From Sedimentisphaerales bacterium (GTDB taxonomy: Bacteria > Planctomycetota > Phycisphaerae > Sedimentisphaerales > Anaerobacaceae): a stretch of DNA of 32,986 nucleotides. The first letter of the stretch is position 1, and each line of letters begins with the position of its first letter. The position numbers and the translations under genes are program-made. The DNA is taken from NCBI GenBank assembly GCA_016927855.1, contig JAFGLV010000061.1:1-32986 (forward strand), in the 5' to 3' direction. Positions 30,699 through 32,986 of this stretch are shown here, piece after piece. Under the pieces are notes generated by a model, which made no database searches, was not told the origin of the DNA, and saw only the letters and a program-made list of their open reading frames with translations.

Positions 30699-32240
30699 AT
30701 GGAAGAAAGAAGTCAGTGGGGCACGAATATCGGTTTCCTGTTCGCGGCGATTGGCTCGGCCGTCGGGCTGGGTAATATCTGGCGGTTCCCCTACGTCGCC
30801 TACGAAAACGGCGGCGGCGCTTTTCTCATTCCCTACGTCGTGGCGTTGTTCACCGCCGGCATTCCGATCCTGATGCTGGAATTCGCGCTGGGCCACCACA
30901 AAGTCGCGTCGGCGCCCAAGGCCTTTCACCAGATTGACAGCAAATGGGAGTGGTTGGGCTGGTGGGCGGTGACCTTCGTGCTCTTCGGCATCTCCCTCTA
31001 CTACATCGTCATCATCGGCTGGTGCGTCAACTACATGCTGTTTTCGCTGAACCTGGCCTGGGGAGACGATCCGAACGCCTTTTTCTTCACGAAGTTCCTG
31101 AAGGTACCTTTCGACGAGGCTCTCCAAGCCCCGGCCAACGGCCAGGTCTGGGCCATGAGTGGTCTGCGCTGGACGATCGCAGGCGCTGTGGCGCTGGTTT
31201 GGCTAACCAACTGGGCCATCGTCTACGGAGGCGTCCAGAGGGGCATCGAGCGAGCGGCCAAGGTGATGATGCCCTTGTTGTTTGTGATCACGCTAGCGAT
31301 CATCGTGTGGGCGTTGTTCCTGCCAGGCGCCGGCAAAGGCGTGAGGCATTACGTCACGCCTGACTTCAGCAAGATTACGGACCTGAAGGTCTGGATCGGT
31401 GCATACGGGCAGATCTTCTTCTCGCTGTCGCTTGGGTTCGGGATCATGATCGCCTACTCCTCGTACCTGTCGCGCGACGCCAACATTTTCCGGAACAGCC
31501 TGATCGTCGGCTTCTCCAACAGCATATATGAGGTCTGCGCCGGGTTCGGCGTCTTCAGCATTCTGGGCTACATGGCTACCCAGCAGGACCAGGAGATCAG
31601 TGACGTCGTCAGCAGCGGGATCGGGCTGGCATTCGTGGCCTATCCCAAGGCCATTTCGCTACTTCCGTTCGGAGAGCTGTTCGGTTTTCTGTTTTTTCTA
31701 TTGCTGATTATCGCCGGCATCTCGTCTTCGATATCCATCATCGAGGCGTTTACCTCGGCGATCCTGGACAAGTTCACCCTGCCGCGCAAGAAGGTCATTA
31801 CCGCAATATGCGTTCTGGGCTTCGTCGGGTCCCTGCTTTTTGCGACGAACGTGGGCTTGCTGTGGCTAGATATCGTGGACCACTTCCTCAATCAATACGG
31901 CCTGATCACCGTCGGCATTGTCGAGGCATTCGTGGTCGGGTGGCTCTACCGCACGGACAAGCTCAAGGCGCACATCGTGTCCAACCTGGGTCTGAGCGGC
32001 ACGCGCCACAAGATCTTCGATTACGTGGTCCTACAGCTCTGGATGTACTGCCTCCGCTTCGTCACACCGGTAGCGCTGGGGATCGCCATCGTCCACAGCC
32101 TCATCCAGGAATTCGCGTCGCCGTATGAGGGCTATCCGGTCTCTGGGGTGATCGTTCTGGGCGTGGGCTGGCTGCTGATCACGCACATTTTTGCGTTCGG
32201 CTTGTCAGGCCTGCCTTGGCGCGGCGAGACATCGCGGTAG
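30699..32240 (+). CDS. sodium-dependent symporter, neurotransmitter:sodium symporter (NSS) family
   Basis: The 513-residue protein has about 12 hydrophobic segments. The NSS signature lies at the start: NIGFLFAAIGSAVGLGNIWRFPYVAYENGGGAF, with the unwound TM1 sodium/substrate site. It imports amino acids or related solutes with sodium; which one cannot be told. The length fits 12-TM members rather than 11-TM LeuT/MhsT. The ATG at 30699 has GAGAG four bases upstream. It is preceded by an amidohydrolase and a tiny ORF, so the operon might import and process a small organic substrate. It ends 13 bases before the convergent MazG-like gene. Confidence 0.92.
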   Translation: MEERSQWGTNIGFLFAAIGSAVGLGNIWRFPYVAYENGGGAFLIPYVVALFTAGIPILMLEFALGHHKVASAPKAFHQIDSKWEWLGWWAVTFVLFGISLYYIVIIGWCVNYMLFSLNLAWGDDPNAFFFTKFLKVPFDEALQAPANGQVWAMSGLRWTIAGAVALVWLTNWAIVYGGVQRGIERAAKVMMPLLFVITLAIIVWALFLPGAGKGVRHYVTPDFSKITDLKVWIGAYGQIFFSLSLGFGIMIAYSSYLSRDANIFRNSLIVGFSNSIYEVCAGFGVFSILGYMATQQDQEISDVVSSGIGLAFVAYPKAISLLPFGELFGFLFFLLLIIAGISSSISIIEAFTSAILDKFTLPRKKVITAICVLGFVGSLLFATNVGLLWLDIVDHFLNQYGLITVGIVEAFVVGWLYRTDKLKAHIVSNLGLSGTRHKIFDYVVLQLWMYCLRFVTPVALGIAIVHSLIQEFASPYEGYPVSGVIVLGVGWLLITHIFAFGLSGLPWRGETSR

Positions 32241-32253
32241 GGGGGCCCGGCGG

Positions 32254-32523
32254 CTACTTGGGCTTGAAGCCTTCGACCTTGTTCTCGGTATACTTGCGAC
32301 AGGCCGTTTCGAGGTCGATATCACTGATGTTGGCGAGGGTGCACAGCCAAGCGAACACGTCCGCGAACTCCTCTTCGGCGTTTTCTCTGTCTCCCGAAAC
32401 CAACGCGGTCGAGAGCTCTCCTACCTCCTCAATGAACCACATGAAGGTACGAGAGACGCCTCGTTCCTGGTCCCGCGCCTTGTACTTGCGGGCGATCACA
32501 TCCTGGAATTCACGGACCTGCAT
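32254..32523 (-). CDS. MazG-like nucleotide pyrophosphohydrolase
   Basis: The 89-residue protein has the all-alpha NTP-PPase metal motif EEVGEL (~32-37) and EEEFADVFAWL (~51-61), which bind Mg and the triphosphate. It is a single-domain short member, so it could hydrolyse (d)NTPs or a modified nucleotide. The ATG at 32523 gives the family-like MQVREFQDVI start; a longer frame from 32568 is possible but begins with low-complexity Gly. It is convergent with the symporter. Confidence 0.85.
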   Translation of the reverse strand: MQVREFQDVIARKYKARDQERGVSRTFMWFIEEVGELSTALVSGDRENAEEEFADVFAWLCTLANISDIDLETACRKYTENKVEGFKPK

Positions 32524-32605
32524 GCGGAGCGCACCCCCCTGGCCGGGCAGGAAGCCCGATACACCCATATCCAATCGATCCCGCCCGGCGGTCTGCCTGA
32601 GTTGG

Positions 32606-32986
32606 TCACTTGCCTCCCAGCAGCGCAGAAACCTTGGTCTTCTGGAAGACGCTCTTCGCTTGAGAAATGGCTTTGTTGTACATTTGCTCGGCCTTGCTGG
32701 CGTAGCGATCGCTGCCGGCCTGTTCGGCCAGATTCAATTCGCCGGTCATCGGGCCGTCCACGGCCTCGATGATCTCCAGCATGGTGATCTTGGTCGTGGC
32801 TTTGGCCAGCGAAAAACCGCCGCGCGGGCCGCGCTTGCTGCGCAGCACGTTGGCGCGAACCAACTGCTGGAGGATCTTGAGCAGGTACTCCAGCGGGATA
32901 TCGTACTCCCGGGAAACGTCCTGTGACAACACGACCCCTTTACCCTGATGCTTGGCGATGTAACCGACGGCTAACAGAGCATACCC
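32606..32986 (-). CDS. Rrf2-family transcriptional regulator, 5' end cut by window edge
   Basis: The frame is open to the last base of the window and gives 126 residues; about the first 8 (M-x-L-T-x-K-type) are missing. GYALLAVGYIAKHQGKGVVLSQDVSREYDIPLEYLLKILQQLVRANVL is the winged helix, followed by KRGPRGGFSLAK (wing). Unlike IscR/NsrR, the C-terminal half has no Cys at all, so it cannot hold a Cys-ligated Fe-S cluster and must sense something else. It lies on the same strand as the MazG-like gene, 82 bases upstream. Confidence 0.9.
   Translation of the reverse strand, partial: GYALLAVGYIAKHQGKGVVLSQDVSREYDIPLEYLLKILQQLVRANVLRSKRGPRGGFSLAKATTKITMLEIIEAVDGPMTGELNLAEQAGSDRYASKAEQMYNKAISQAKSVFQKTKVSALLGGK

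Noticed and set aside
1..32986. tRNA, rRNA, CRISPR array, insertion sequence or prophage
   Set aside because: No cloverleaf with a T-loop, no regularly spaced direct repeats and no transposase, integrase or phage structural gene were seen.

Overview
The window is GC-rich, densely coded bacterial chromosome and probably comes from a planctomycete, most likely near Phycisphaerae/Sedimentisphaerales. The evidence is a pseudopilin with the H-X9-DG C-terminal signature and a second one that lacks it, a secreted protein ending in dockerin-like repeats, a membrane-anchored partner overlapping an ECF sigma factor gene, and a NusG paralogue at the head of a sugar-nucleotide operon. This placement is inferred from gene content; there is no rRNA here. 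I saw no tRNA, CRISPR array, insertion sequence or phage gene.

Layout. (1) 1-2353 is an iron/tetrapyrrole module: a DtxR-type repressor with an iron box over its own -10, then hemP behind a second iron box and a terminator, then a membrane-anchored CbiK/CbiX-type chelatase with a Cys-rich N-terminus. (2) 2426-7759 holds secreted and electron-transfer genes: a pseudopilin, a large beta-rich secreted protein, an outer-membrane-type barrel protein and a pentahaem cytochrome c. A nested inverted repeat lies in the 323-bp gap before the barrel gene. (3) 7768-12237, minus strand: a small membrane protein, then an operon of a NusG/UpxY-like factor, a plant-type glucuronokinase-like GHMP kinase, a GalU-type uridylyltransferase and a UDP-glucuronate 4-epimerase. 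Read together, these could convert glucuronate to GlcA-1-P, UDP-GlcA and UDP-GalA. A good sigma-70 promoter at 12364-12392 drives it. (4) 12506-17297 holds an ATP-grasp protein, convergent with a mannose-6-phosphate isomerase, a lipoprotein amidase, a choice-of-anchor-M/dockerin-like secreted protein and a second pseudopilin.

(5) 17562-20369 is a metal-linked locus: a Fur-family regulator overlapping a His-rich membrane protein, with a perfect dyad over the -35 of their promoter, divergent from a CcdA/DsbD-like membrane protein and a TPR protein. (6) 20519-22925 carries ribF overlapping a TM1266-like small regulator, then a DHH phosphoesterase with its own promoter. (7) 22956-25096 is an ECF sigma factor overlapping a large membrane-anchored putative anti-sigma factor. 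(8) 25292-26325 is a GNAT acetyltransferase and a CYTH-domain protein. (9) 26390-29045 is an HtpX-like protease with a C-terminal zinc ribbon, lemA, an unlisted 27-residue single-span membrane protein, and a TFIIB-type zinc-ribbon protein. (10) 29727-32986 has an amidohydrolase with altered metal ligands, a possible 40-residue ORF, a sodium-dependent symporter, a MazG-like protein and an Rrf2 regulator cut by the window edge.

Two long imperfect palindromes (9475-9588 and 17367-17525) look like dispersed intergenic repeat elements. The strongest leads for something new are the glucuronate-to-UDP-galacturonate operon under a NusG-like factor, the iron-box-controlled haem/chelatase module, the Fur/His-rich membrane protein locus, and the small proteins missed by ordinary ORF calling.
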